Positions 37,614 to 45,567 of a DNA stretch of 64,000 bases are shown piece after piece. How positions within the stretch are numbered: the first letter of the stretch is position 1; each line of letters starts with the position of its first letter. The DNA is from Chrysogorgia sp. JL179-B06 (lineage: Eukaryota > Cnidaria > Anthozoa > Scleralcyonacea > Chrysogorgiidae), in NCBI GenBank assembly GCA_035772405.1, contig JAYKKM010000136.1:100001-164000 (forward strand), given 5' to 3'. The position numbers and the translations under genes were made by a program. The notes under the pieces were generated by a model. That model was not told the DNA's origin. It did no database searches and saw only the letters and a list, made by a program, of their open reading frames with translations.

Positions 37614-37793
37614 TCACGCTTCCAAACTTCTCGAATGCTTTTTGGTCTTCAGGTGTTTGTATTTAGAGGTCACATGGTATGGCCTATCGCATGTCTCGCA
37701 CACCCATTTGTGAGTGTTCATCCACACTTTAGTTTGTGCTCTTGCTGCTCTTAAAGCTTCTTCTTTGGTTTGGTAAATTCTAGGTCTTCCCAT
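37614..37793 (-). CDS. Small single zinc-finger protein (59 aa)
   Basis: The start at 37793 follows AAAACATATAGTATTATATA immediately, a strong copy of the element promoter motif. The product has a basic N-terminal helix (GRPRIYQTKEEALRAARAQ) and one finger of the form C-x2-C-x11-H-x5-H (CETC...H...H), close to the classical C2H2 spacing, then a basic tail. It fills the gap between the polymerase leader and the VLTF3-like gene, all on one strand. A small nucleic-acid-binding or regulatory protein is likely; no family name can be given. Confidence 0.65.
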   Translation of the reverse strand: MGRPRIYQTKEEALRAARAQTKVWMNTHKWVCETCDRPYHVTSKYKHLKTKKHSRSLEA

Positions 37794-37813
37794 TATATAA
37801 TACTATATGTTTT
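37794..37813 (-). promoter_or_regulatory. ATG-proximal promoter motif
   Basis: AAAACATATAGTATTATATA on the coding strand ends directly at the ATG of the 59-aa zinc-finger gene. Confidence 0.6.
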
Positions 37814-38435
37814 ATTTCTCTAGACCTTTTCTGGTCCACTCGTTGTAGTATGAATCTCCTCTCCCATCCCAACCTATATCCTTGTATACTACGCTATACA
37901 GGTTGTACTCGAATCGTACCTTGACCTTACCAGGTTTGAGGTCGTTAAGACTACCTCTCAACTCTATACCTCTTCTAGAGCATATTCTTATGACATAGAA
38001 AATATATTTTGATATGTTCCTAACAATCAGTTTGTTTCTTTTAAGAGACCACACTATCTCTATAAAATCACTGACAACTGTTGGTATGTCACTCTCGTTA
38101 ACTAGCCCAGTCAACATTCTATCTAACCACTTACTGTAACTATGAGTCGATTTCTTGTACATCCAAATGTTAGGTATGAAGTTTCTCACACGTCCGTAGG
38201 TAGTCTCTCCGCACTTGTTACAACTAAATACACCATCTTCGATTTGGGTTCTGTGGTTACTACACTCGTAACAGTACGCGGTGTCGTACCACTTTTTTGG
38301 TGTTGCGTCCTTACTTCCGTTCTTGATCTCGTCCAATGTGTACCCTAACGTAGTACCACTCCACTTTCCTAACGTCTCAATCTCATCCAATGTATACCCA
38401 GCGTAGAACATTCTCATTGTGCGTTCGTCAACCAT
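37812..38435 (-). CDS. Zinc-ribbon protein resembling poxvirus late transcription factor VLTF3
   Basis: 207 codons. A four-Cys ribbon (CYEC, then CNKCGE) at about residues 55-79 is followed by a helical domain with YKKSTHSYSKWLDRML, SDIPTVVSDF and a C-terminal YKDIGW. Order and spacing resemble VLTF3-like proteins of large DNA viruses (a Y-R-x2-H-F helix, IP-x-x-V, and a C-terminal GW). The N-terminus has GYTLDEI twice, 20 residues apart, visible as a DNA repeat. The start follows TATAGTATAGTAACTTAG. If the call is right, it would act at promoters of this element's late genes. The match is from memory of motifs, not a search. Confidence 0.5.
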   Translation of the reverse strand: MVDERTMRMFYAGYTLDEIETLGKWSGTTLGYTLDEIKNGSKDATPKKWYDTAYCYECSNHRTQIEDGVFSCNKCGETTYGRVRNFIPNIWMYKKSTHSYSKWLDRMLTGLVNESDIPTVVSDFIEIVWSLKRNKLIVRNISKYIFYVIRICSRRGIELRGSLNDLKPGKVKVRFEYNLYSVVYKDIGWDGRGDSYYNEWTRKGLEK

Positions 38436-38465
38436 CTAAGTTACTATACTATATGTGTCTTTATA

Positions 38466-38657
38466 CTATAGTGTAGTAACTTTGTGGTTGTCGGTTAGTG
38501 TCTCCCACTCACACTTTATTGTTGTGACCTGTTTTAGAGCGTCTGATAGTAGTTGTTCCAACTCTTCTATCTGACGAGTTTGGTAAGAGAGTGTCTCTGT
38601 CAAGTTACGCTTTTTATCAAATTCCATAGCCATCTCCTTCAAAGTTTTAACGCTCAT
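38466..38657 (-). CDS. Small coiled-coil protein
   Basis: 63 codons, predicted almost entirely helical, with heptad-like Leu/Ile spacing in the TRQIEELEQLLSDALKQV region. Its ATG is 2 nt from the stop of the upstream gene and follows TATAGAGTGTTATAGAA, a weaker form of the element motif. No transmembrane segment. Function unknown. Tight packing and promoter support a real gene. Confidence 0.55.
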   Translation of the reverse strand: MSVKTLKEMAMEFDKKRNLTETLSYQTRQIEELEQLLSDALKQVTTIKCEWETLTDNHKVTTL

Positions 38658-38659
38658 TT

Positions 38660-39076
38660 CTATAACACTCTATATATTAAGTAGCCTAAAGGTAGTCCAA
38701 CGACTCCAACGAATACCATTTGATATTCTTTCATCTCATCTGAAGGTTTGTAATAGTCTGACAACTCAGGCTCTTTGCTAAATGTCTTCCCATCATACTG
38801 TATCGTCAGTACTTGTCTTAGTTGATCCAGAGCGTGGTTCGTGTCGTTTATGTCTGCATTAGCATCTGACAACTGTTGTCTTAATTCCTGAACTTTGTCT
38901 CTCTGACGAATCTCGTTCTCGTAGAACTTTTCTTTCGCTCTTGCAAGACTTTCCAACGCTTTGTTGTGTCTCTTTATCTCTGTCTCGTAGCCTGTGTGGT
39001 TTAGCTTGCTGAATATGAATCCAGCTCCTGCGAATGCTATAGCGTTGAACAAACCACCTGCTACCACGCTAGCCAT
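38660..39076 (-). CDS. Membrane-anchored coiled-coil protein
   Basis: 138 codons. An N-terminal Gly/Ala-rich hydrophobic helix (GGLFNAIAFAGAGFIF) is followed by a long coiled coil at about residues 30-90 rich in Glu, Arg and Gln, and a C-terminal hydrophobic anchor (FVGVVGLPLGYLIYRVL). The ATG follows CAGCGTAATATATA directly. In Polintons and adenoviruses small proteins with such helices are often internal capsid or membrane-active proteins; that role here is inference. Confidence 0.6.
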   Translation of the reverse strand: MASVVAGGLFNAIAFAGAGFIFSKLNHTGYETEIKRHNKALESLARAKEKFYENEIRQRDKVQELRQQLSDANADINDTNHALDQLRQVLTIQYDGKTFSKEPELSDYYKPSDEMKEYQMVFVGVVGLPLGYLIYRVL

Positions 39077-39092
39077 TATATATTACGCTGTG

Positions 39093-39326
39093 TTATTTTG
39101 AGAACGGGTCTACAGGTAAGTATTTCTTACTCTGTGCCCACTTAATGAGTAGCGTTGAGACGCCTACAGCAGTCGCTAACTTGAGGGTACCCTTCACTGA
39201 TTCAGGGGTGCCTAACGGTTCTTTTAGTACTTTCTTTGATGCCATGGACACAGCTACGGCTCCAGCAGTCACAAGGGCTGCGTCGTATAGCTCGTTCATC
39301 AGTTCTTTCCTATCTATTGATGCCAT
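39093..39326 (-). CDS. Small membrane protein with two hydrophobic helices
   Basis: 77 codons. Hydrophobic segments are AALVTAGAVAVSMAS and LKLATAVGVSTLLIKWA, joined by a Pro-containing loop. AAAACATGTCGTATAATAT abuts the ATG. It is 16 nt from the neighbouring gene on the same strand. A small virion or membrane-active protein is plausible; no named family recognised. Confidence 0.6.
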   Translation of the reverse strand: MASIDRKELMNELYDAALVTAGAVAVSMASKKVLKEPLGTPESVKGTLKLATAVGVSTLLIKWAQSKKYLPVDPFSK

Positions 39327-39343
39327 ATATTATACGACATGTT

Positions 39344-39643
39344 TTAATCGAGGCTGTCGAGTTTACGTGATGGTTTTATAACAACAGTCTTAGGCTCTTC
39401 GGTCACTACTTGTTTGTCTTGCCTCATCGTGTAATACAGTGAGCTAGCGGCTATTACCACTCCTATAGTGCCTATGATGTATCCATAGTTGAAACTGTCG
39501 TCCTCACTTGTGACTCTCTCTCTCATCTTCCTCTCTTTGGCTGCTTTAGATATAGCAGCCAAGCGTTTGCCTGCCTCTACTCTCTTAGGGTCTTTAACCC
39601 TTGTTGTCGACGTTATAATAGGTACGGACTCACTGTCAGTCAT
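39344..39643 (-). CDS. Single-pass membrane protein with a conserved basic segment
   Basis: 99 codons from the ATG at 39643. The open frame extends to 39784, but the internal ATG is preferred because ACCACGTATAGTACAG stands directly before it and the longer form would overlap the Bro-N gene. A basic stretch RVEAGKRLAAISKAAKERK precedes a transmembrane helix (YIIGTIGVVIAASSLYYTM). Basic segments of this kind seem to recur in Polinton proteins. Function unknown. Confidence 0.6.
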   Translation of the reverse strand: MTDSESVPIITSTTRVKDPKRVEAGKRLAAISKAAKERKMRERVTSEDDSFNYGYIIGTIGVVIAASSLYYTMRQDKQVVTEEPKTVVIKPSRKLDSLD

Positions 39644-39701
39644 CTGTACTATACGTGGTGTCTTGTTGCAGATGATCTCACAGATTATCTCACAGATCAT
39701 C

Positions 39702-40505
39702 TCACAGATAGAGTATTCGGTGAAAGTATTTTTGGTGATTAGACAGCGTGGTTTCACTCTTGAATCTCCTATTACAGTGCTCACACAGGACTCTAGAGTC
39801 TGTCATATATGTCTCTATGAAATGTATTATCTCATGTTGGTCTGAGGATAGTAATGTGTTGTACCCTTGTGATCTTAGTCTCCTTAATACCCTCATCTGG
39901 TTATTCCTAATGACTCCATTACCTTTCGGTGTTTTGAACTCTATAGCAAAACCATTGTATCTCTTGTGTAGTTGTGGAACTATCAAATCTGGTTGTCCAC
40001 CACTATAACCCTTCTTCCACCCGTCTATTCTTTTCGTAGATGTGTCTTGGTACTCACCCAACCCTGGGATGACTATTGTTGGGTGGTACTCTCTAATGTA
40101 CTTCACAATGTCATAATGCAAGTCTGTCTCATTCATGATTGACAGTTGGTTATACTGCGTGTAAACACCTGTTTTTCTTATAGATGGTAGAACTTCTGAG
40201 AATACCCAGTTTTGAAACTTCTTAGCTGACTCGAGTTTCGATGAGAATACTAGAGAGTAAACTCCTGGCTCTGATATGAGTATCGTGTTTGATTGTAAAT
40301 TTAAAGGGGTGCGTGATTCGCGCACCCCTTCAAACACCTCTCGTTTGACCTTATGTATATCGTCAACGTGTACACTGATAGCCCAACTAGCGTTTTTATA
40401 CCCTAGTGCCTTAGCGACTTCTTTTCCATAGAACCAAATATTGTCTCCATCTTTAATAGTAGTGACTGACATGTCGTTATTTCTAAATATTTTAGTGATA
40501 CTCAT
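39702..40505 (-). CDS. Bro-N / VRR-NUC nuclease / C2H2 zinc-finger fusion protein
   Basis: About 267 codons. The N-terminal 105 residues look like a Bro-N DNA-binding domain (FYGKEVAKALGY, ISEPGVYSLVFSSKLESAKKFQNWVFSEVLPSIRK region). The middle has VRR-NUC nuclease features: GGQPDLIVP, AIEFKTPKG and a Q...L...GY end, giving the D...E-x-K catalytic pattern. The C-terminus is a C2H2 finger (CEHCNRRF...H...H). ATG at 40505 follows GGTATATTATAGGTG. Such a protein could process DNA ends or junctions, or cut host or competing DNA. Each domain is known in viruses; this three-part order is unusual to me. Confidence 0.75.
   Translation of the reverse strand: MSITKIFRNNDMSVTTIKDGDNIWFYGKEVAKALGYKNASWAISVHVDDIHKVKREVFEGVRESRTPLNLQSNTILISEPGVYSLVFSSKLESAKKFQNWVFSEVLPSIRKTGVYTQYNQLSIMNETDLHYDIVKYIREYHPTIVIPGLGEYQDTSTKRIDGWKKGYSGGQPDLIVPQLHKRYNGFAIEFKTPKGNGVIRNNQMRVLRRLRSQGYNTLLSSDQHEIIHFIETYMTDSRVLCEHCNRRFKSETTLSNHQKYFHRILYL
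40296..40335. other. Perfect 10-bp inverted repeat inside the Bro-N gene
   Basis: AAGGGGTGCG and CGCACCCCTT flank a 7-nt loop (TGATTCG) within codons of the Bro-N part. It may be a chance hairpin or an RNA structure. Confidence 0.5.
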
Positions 40506-40560
40506 CACCTATAATATACCACGTGTTCTATTTTAAGTTCGAAGTAGCATAAACACACGG

Positions 40561-40595
40561 TTTGACCAACACCCCGTCTTGGGGTGTTGGTCAAA
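40561..40595. terminator. Strong intergenic hairpin (15-bp arms, 5-nt loop)
   Basis: TTTGACCAACACCCC pairs perfectly with GGGGTGTTGGTCAAA around GTCTT. It lies in the 176-bp gap between two minus-strand genes, one of the few gaps in this half. An RNA 3'-end or transcription-stop role is possible; the type given is a guess. Confidence 0.45.
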
Positions 40596-40684
40596 ACGAG
40601 CTAACTGATGGTAATAATTCCTGAGCACCTACTCTTGGAACTTGTCGACTGACACATCACTGGTTCTTACGTGTAGACCCGTGT

Positions 40685-41197
40685 TTAAAGGGAGGTCGGA
40701 ATCGGACCCCCTTGTGTCTCGTATACTTTATTGTACCTTTTCACCATTCCATTGATTGGTGGACATAAGTCAGTCACATTATCGTCCAACACTTTAACGT
40801 CTGAGAGGAACGTTGACTCGTTGTAAGGAAGACCTCTAAGATACGATCTTAGTTGTGTCAGTATCTTTTTGTAGCTAGTGTGCGCAAACTTACAGTGCTC
40901 CACTCTACTCGTCAGATTGGATTTAGCCAAGTAGCCTTGGATGATCACACCAGGACCACTAATACAAGCAATGATTAGAGGGTTAGCGGTTATCGATCCA
41001 GCTATAATCCCTACTGTCGTTAACCCTATGCTAGTCATGTTTAACGATAGTTTAATTTTCTTCAACCTCTTGTATTTCCATTTGTAACAGGCTTCTAGTT
41101 TGTGGTAGTACGCGTACAAGCGTTTGAGCTCTAGTACCTCTTCCTCTGATATATCCTTTGATACGTGATTGAAAACAACAACTGACTTCTTCCTCAT
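40685..41197 (-). CDS. Membrane protein with a helical hairpin
   Basis: 170 codons. An N-terminal amphipathic helical region (about 20-50, YHKLEACYKWKYKRLKK) is followed by two adjacent hydrophobic segments (SIGLTTVGIIAGSITANP and IIACISGPGVIIQGYLA) and a soluble helical tail. Overall layout resembles SLATT-type two-helix membrane proteins, but I cannot confirm this. The start follows GCTAATATAT. It sits 5 nt from the fibre-like gene. Possible virion membrane or pore protein; function unknown. Confidence 0.55.
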   Translation of the reverse strand: MRKKSVVVFNHVSKDISEEEVLELKRLYAYYHKLEACYKWKYKRLKKIKLSLNMTSIGLTTVGIIAGSITANPLIIACISGPGVIIQGYLAKSNLTSRVEHCKFAHTSYKKILTQLRSYLRGLPYNESTFLSDVKVLDDNVTDLCPPINGMVKRYNKVYETQGGPIPTSL

Positions 41198-41202
41198 ATA
41201 TA

Positions 41203-42156
41203 TTAGCTCACATCATATTCCTTCATCATATCTCTACCAACTAATATTATGTCTCGGCTCGTCATGTAACCAGAGACAACCCTCACACCGTAGAACTCTA
41301 TCAAAGACGGGTACTTGTAAGGTGCGAGTGGTATTCTTGGTCGATGAACTCCAAAGATCGTTACGTAAGGAGACCCTATCTCTTCATAATTAGCCATGAA
41401 GTCTGAGTCTGTTGATCTTATGTTGTTCACCTTAACGTAGGAGTTACCCATCCGCCAATGTATTGATATCATATGTCTCTTGGTGGTATCGATATTGTTT
41501 GGGATTGTACACGTGTACTCCTTTACTGGGTAGCCACCACCATATGATAGTTTATCATTCTCACCTCCTTTGTATCCTATGTATTTGTCCCACGTTCCGT
41601 CATCGTTTGAGATAATCGCATCCCAATCTGTCGTAGAAACCCTGGTGACTAGCCTCACTACCATGAAAATGGATATGTCACAGTATTTCATACGTGGACA
41701 GTTAAAGTGTACTCCAGCTTCAAACGGAATTGGAGTTAGCTCGGGGGATAGGAAGCTATGACCATTGTTAACACCAATAATAGGACCATACGTTGGATCG
41801 TATTGCACTAACATGTTCGTTTTATCTCTAATGGTTTTCACTTTACTTGTTCCACTGTGGTACTCCACCATACTCACAACATGCTTTGTGACATTAAAAT
41901 CGAATAGAACGTTATAGGACTGCATTCTAAAGTATTGTGATAAGTATACAGACTCCAACACTTTTTTACTGATAGCATCCAAATCATCTTCTGGATCTGC
42001 TATGTTTTTGAGTGCTCTGAACGCCATATCTATATCTCCAGACATCCTACCACCGCTAACGCTTAACTTAGGGTCACTGTCTAGATGTCTCTTCGCTCTT
42101 CTTAGTATTTTGTCGCTCTCGTAGTCTCTGTCCTCAAACCCATAACTTAGACTCAT
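41203..42156 (-). CDS. Fibre-like protein with a probable lectin-type (LamG-like) head
   Basis: 317 codons from ATG 42156, chosen over 42171 because TGTTATAACATA directly precedes it and it avoids overlap with the upstream gene. Near residues 32-68 is a motif of the form GGRMSGDIDM...LKNIADPEDDLDAISKK, the repeat known from phage tail fibres and Polinton fibre-like proteins. The C-terminal 200 residues form a beta-rich domain resembling laminin-G/concanavalin folds (ISIFMVVRL, HMISIHWRMGNSYVKVN, IEFYGVRVVSGYMTSRDI). The likely role is receptor or glycan attachment on a virion. Inference from motifs only. Confidence 0.6.
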   Translation of the reverse strand: MSLSYGFEDRDYESDKILRRAKRHLDSDPKLSVSGGRMSGDIDMAFRALKNIADPEDDLDAISKKVLESVYLSQYFRMQSYNVLFDFNVTKHVVSMVEYHSGTSKVKTIRDKTNMLVQYDPTYGPIIGVNNGHSFLSPELTPIPFEAGVHFNCPRMKYCDISIFMVVRLVTRVSTTDWDAIISNDDGTWDKYIGYKGGENDKLSYGGGYPVKEYTCTIPNNIDTTKRHMISIHWRMGNSYVKVNNIRSTDSDFMANYEEIGSPYVTIFGVHRPRIPLAPYKYPSLIEFYGVRVVSGYMTSRDIILVGRDMMKEYDVS

Positions 42157-42160
42157 TATG

Positions 42161-43807
42161 TTATAACACATATTTACTTACTAAATAGCCAGACACAGCC
42201 GAAACCCCTAGAATTAGCCCCAACTCTGTCGTATGATTGTCTGGTTTATCTGGTGTCGCCTTTGGTTTGTCTAGGTGATGTTCCTTGTTTATTACTTTGT
42301 CAAGTGTATCCAAGTGTTCTCCTCCATTTGTGTGGACTTTTTTAGGTATACTTGGGGCTTGGTAGTTTAGCCCGTTGTTATAACCAAATGTCATCCCACT
42401 CTCAGATGACTCTCTAAGTAGGTTGTTGTAGCCTGGTATTGGTGTCTTTAGTATAACCATGCTTCTAGGGATCAGCCAAGTGTTTGGTGTCACTGCCATG
42501 TCCAGCTTGACGTTTGTGTCCCTTATTGCTTTGTTCATAAGGTTGATCCAAATACTAGGTGAATATTGAACTACGGCATCCTCGATGATATTCCTAAAAA
42601 CTTGTTGAACCTCCCGACTGCTAGCGCGATCTCCCACAATACTTTGCCTTGTCTTTGCCTGTGCACCAAGTAGAGCGTACATGTACACCTCTATCGATTG
42701 ATTCAGTAACTCCTGCCCCAACTTGGTTAACCCATCAGATGTTCTTGAGCAATAACGCTTGTAGTCTCCTTTTACGTCTTTGATATCAAGGTTCCAATTA
42801 CCACTTAGGGGGAGATGATTTCTCAAAAGTTGCCAATCTGGTATGTATAGTCTGAGGATGTTGGCAATATCAGCTCCACTCTTACTAAGACGAAACATCA
42901 CTCTTCTAATAGTGAAGTACACGTGGAACCTCATGAGACTTGTGATCTGTCTTGGGATGTCAGATGTTGGGGTTATGTTTTGTAAAGAGACTCCAGACCT
43001 ATACGTGGCTATGTACATTGCAGCAATTGCTTGGTAGTAACTCTTTGTTAGAGTCCATACTGTGTTGATGTTACCCCCACCTGGTCCATCCTGGTAGTAC
43101 AACTTCGTGTCGATAATTATTCTTGGGAGACTAGACTTGAAGGAGTTTTTGTCGTCAACATAGACATCGAAGTTGTTAATTTGATAGTTGAGCACATATG
43201 GAGGAAATGTTGTGACTTTCTCAGAGTCTCTAGTTTTATTGTTCTCTGTTAGTATCAACTTTTGAACTGTCCCACCACTCGACCACATCTTTGGGAAGGG
43301 TGTGTTATTATGGAGCCACTTCCACATACTCTTATCATTCTTGAACGTGGTGCTGGTAATGTCAGTCGAGAGTATGTCGTTGTTGACGAAGAATATGTCA
43401 ACTCTTGTCACATCACCCTGTTGTGTTTGGACTGGTTCGAAACCGAACTTAGTCATTGTGACGTAAGGATATTTTTTGATTAGGTCTGACTTGGCCTTCT
43501 TAATTGCATCTTTAGAGTTTCTAGTTGCTTTGTCGTAGTTCTCACCATAATAACGTCTGATCAACGTCTCGAAGTCCACTGGTTTGTTTAACGTCTCCAC
43601 TGGTTTGTTTAACGTCTCCACTGGTTTGTTTGTCGTTAGGTACTTAGTGTACTCTGGGTTACTCTTAAACCTACTTGAGTCTACCGAAACGTCACCAATA
43701 TTGGTTTTCGTCACGAAGAATATACGTGTATGCATATTGTCGTCAACGTCAAGAAAAAACCTATTCTTGTCAGCATAAGGATACTTTCTTTTGAACGCAT
43801 CCATCAT
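42161..43807 (-). CDS. Large structural-type protein with C-terminal membrane anchor
   Basis: 548 codons. There is no recognised domain. The N-terminal region has three tandem NKPVETL repeats (21-bp DNA repeat at about 43585-43632) between two similar segments containing KYPYADK and KYPYVTM. The middle is helical. The C-terminus is polar (HLDKPKATPDKPDNHT), then a hydrophobic anchor (LGLILGVSAVSGYLVSKYVL). It starts at the shared divergent promoter at 43808. Gene position and size suggest a virion protein, possibly a minor or membrane component. The duplicated KYPY segments hint at a tandem domain. Confidence 0.65.
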   Translation of the reverse strand: MMDAFKRKYPYADKNRFFLDVDDNMHTRIFFVTKTNIGDVSVDSSRFKSNPEYTKYLTTNKPVETLNKPVETLNKPVDFETLIRRYYGENYDKATRNSKDAIKKAKSDLIKKYPYVTMTKFGFEPVQTQQGDVTRVDIFFVNNDILSTDITSTTFKNDKSMWKWLHNNTPFPKMWSSGGTVQKLILTENNKTRDSEKVTTFPPYVLNYQINNFDVYVDDKNSFKSSLPRIIIDTKLYYQDGPGGGNINTVWTLTKSYYQAIAAMYIATYRSGVSLQNITPTSDIPRQITSLMRFHVYFTIRRVMFRLSKSGADIANILRLYIPDWQLLRNHLPLSGNWNLDIKDVKGDYKRYCSRTSDGLTKLGQELLNQSIEVYMYALLGAQAKTRQSIVGDRASSREVQQVFRNIIEDAVVQYSPSIWINLMNKAIRDTNVKLDMAVTPNTWLIPRSMVILKTPIPGYNNLLRESSESGMTFGYNNGLNYQAPSIPKKVHTNGGEHLDTLDKVINKEHHLDKPKATPDKPDNHTTELGLILGVSAVSGYLVSKYVL

Positions 43808-43824
43808 AACATACCGTACGTTAT
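43808..43824. promoter_or_regulatory. Divergent, near-palindromic core promoter
   Basis: The 17 bp between the ATGs of two divergent genes, with flanking bases, read ATAACATACCGTACGTTATAT, close to its own reverse complement. A TTAT/ATAA half lies next to each ATG. It therefore looks like one element serving both gene blocks. Confidence 0.65.
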
Positions 43825-44469
43825 ATGAGAGTGGTAGTATTGGTTAGTGGTTCAACGAAAACTATAGACCTACCAGAGTCAATTCTAGCAACTAAACCAG
43901 ACCCTTACGTATTGGTGAAGGAGGCAACCATCTTTTGGGACTACGTTAACGTAACCACAGCTAACAACAAGATAACTTATGACGGTAGTGACCACGTTTT
44001 TAACACTGGGTACCACACCTTTAAAATGATCGCCGAAGACTTGAAAGAGTTAGGAGACGTCAAGCTAGTGGCTAACAGACACAACTCGACGTGTACGATA
44101 ACAACTGATCGACAAATAGAACTGTTTAAATTTGGACAACTCTTAGGGTTTGACGAAAATACTACAATAGCCACCACAAAAACCAGTCCTAACGTTGTGA
44201 ACGTTAACAGAGGACTGAAATACATACAAGTAACATCTAATATTGTGGACAGATCTAAGAACATAGTTAACGGTAGCAAAAGTGGTTGTATCGCAGTACT
44301 ACCAATAACTAGCACACAGACATTAAAGGGCTCTGTACAACGTTTTGGTATTGGATCGAAAATACCAATAAACAAAGGAGTCGTCAACCAACTAGAGTTC
44401 AAGATAACAGATCAGGATGACAACAGTGTTAGCGTTGGCGAGGTGCTGTTAGATTTACACATCATGTAG
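43825..44469 (+). CDS. PX: Minor capsid protein (penton-type single jelly roll)
   Basis: 214 codons, a usual length for the Polinton minor capsid protein. Typical segments are an N-terminal FWDYVNV strand, LLGFDENT, GLKYIQVTSNIVD and a C-terminal LEFKITDQDDNSV strand followed by LLDLHIM. This strand pattern is known for the PX/penton protein that forms capsid vertices in Polintons and adintoviruses. It starts next to the divergent promoter and ends 5 nt before the integrase ATG. The frame is intact with no obvious missing strand. Confidence 0.8.
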   Translation: MRVVVLVSGSTKTIDLPESILATKPDPYVLVKEATIFWDYVNVTTANNKITYDGSDHVFNTGYHTFKMIAEDLKELGDVKLVANRHNSTCTITTDRQIELFKFGQLLGFDENTTIATTKTSPNVVNVNRGLKYIQVTSNIVDRSKNIVNGSKSGCIAVLPITSTQTLKGSVQRFGIGSKIPINKGVVNQLEFKITDQDDNSVSVGEVLLDLHIM

Positions 44470-44474
44470 TGTAT

Positions 44475-45560
44475 ATGGACATAGAGCAAGAACTAAGAGA
44501 TATTTACTACAACCCGTCAACTGGTTACCAGTCTGCCGAGAGGCTGTACCAAAAGGCACGAGAAGACGGTCTAAACGTTAGTAGGGGAAAGATAAAGGGC
44601 TGGCTAAAATCTCAAGACACGTACACCAGGTACAAACCAGTTGTTAAGAAACACAAGTTTAGACAAACATTTGTTGACTATCTGGGTGAGCAGATACAGA
44701 TGGACTTGGTCGATATGGGTAAGTACAAGCACAAGAACAACGGGTACTACTGGATACTAACAGCCACTGAGATCCTTAGTAGGTATGCTTTCGCGATACC
44801 CGTCTATAGGAAAGACACGGGAAACATGACTAAGGCTGTCACAAAGTTACTAGAGAAGGCTAAGGTTAGATTTGGCGAGTATCCAAAGCTGACTCAGTTT
44901 GACGACGGTAAGGAATTCTATAACGTTGGCGTGAGGGATCTATTGGATAAACACAACGTGAAGTACTTCAGCACGAACTCTGATAAAAAGGCAGCAGTCG
45001 TGGAACGATTTAACAGAACACTCAAGACGTCTATGTGGAAGTACTTCTACAGTAAAGGAACGTACAAGTGGATTGACATTCTAGACCAGCTTGTCGAGAA
45101 TTACAACAATACCAAACACAGTACTATTCTAATGAAACCTAAAGACGTTAGTAAGAAAAACGAAAACGAAGTATGGACGACATTGTTTGGACACCATTTC
45201 GGTGACTACCCACTGCCAAAATTCAAAGTAGGTGAGACTGTTAGGATATCAAAGTATAAGAGCATATTCACAAAAGGGTATGAGGCTAACTTCACTGAGG
45301 AGCTATTCAAAGTGACAAAGGTCATACGTGGTGACCCTACTGTGTACGAGATAGAGGACCATGAAGGGGAACCTATCATTGGTAAGTTCTACGAGGAAGA
45401 GTTGTCAGCTGTTGATAAAAAAGACGACGTATATAAAGTTGAGAAGATACTAAAGAGAAAGAAGGTTAAGGGTAAAAAGATGGCTTTGGTTAAGTGGCTT
45501 GGCTATGACAGTAAACACAACTCATGGATACCAGAGAGTGATATTCAAAATATCAAGTAG
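44475..45560 (+). CDS. INT: Retrovirus-like integrase with C-terminal chromodomain
   Basis: 361 codons. ATG 44475 is preferred; the GTG at 44469 overlaps the previous stop. The catalytic triad is visible in QMDLVDM (about residue 76), FDDGKEF (about 143) and VVERFNR (about 178). An SH3-like strand region follows (FKVGETVRISKYK). Residues 318-360 form a chromodomain (YKVEKILKRKKVKGKK, VKWLGYD, NSWIPESDI). The enzyme inserts the element and produces the 6-bp CATATA duplication. The chromodomain probably guides targeting to modified chromatin, as in chromoviruses, but here the site is an intron-like sequence. Confidence 0.95.
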   Translation: MDIEQELRDIYYNPSTGYQSAERLYQKAREDGLNVSRGKIKGWLKSQDTYTRYKPVVKKHKFRQTFVDYLGEQIQMDLVDMGKYKHKNNGYYWILTATEILSRYAFAIPVYRKDTGNMTKAVTKLLEKAKVRFGEYPKLTQFDDGKEFYNVGVRDLLDKHNVKYFSTNSDKKAAVVERFNRTLKTSMWKYFYSKGTYKWIDILDQLVENYNNTKHSTILMKPKDVSKKNENEVWTTLFGHHFGDYPLPKFKVGETVRISKYKSIFTKGYEANFTEELFKVTKVIRGDPTVYEIEDHEGEPIIGKFYEEELSAVDKKDDVYKVEKILKRKKVKGKKMALVKWLGYDSKHNSWIPESDIQNIK

Positions 45561-45567
45561 TATATAA
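45561..45567 (+). promoter_or_regulatory. ATG-proximal TATATAA motif
   Basis: TATATAA occupies the whole gap between the integrase stop and the next ATG. Confidence 0.5.

Noticed and set aside
43977..44402. 141-codon minus-strand frame opposite the minor capsid gene
   Set aside because: Antisense shadow of a well-supported gene.
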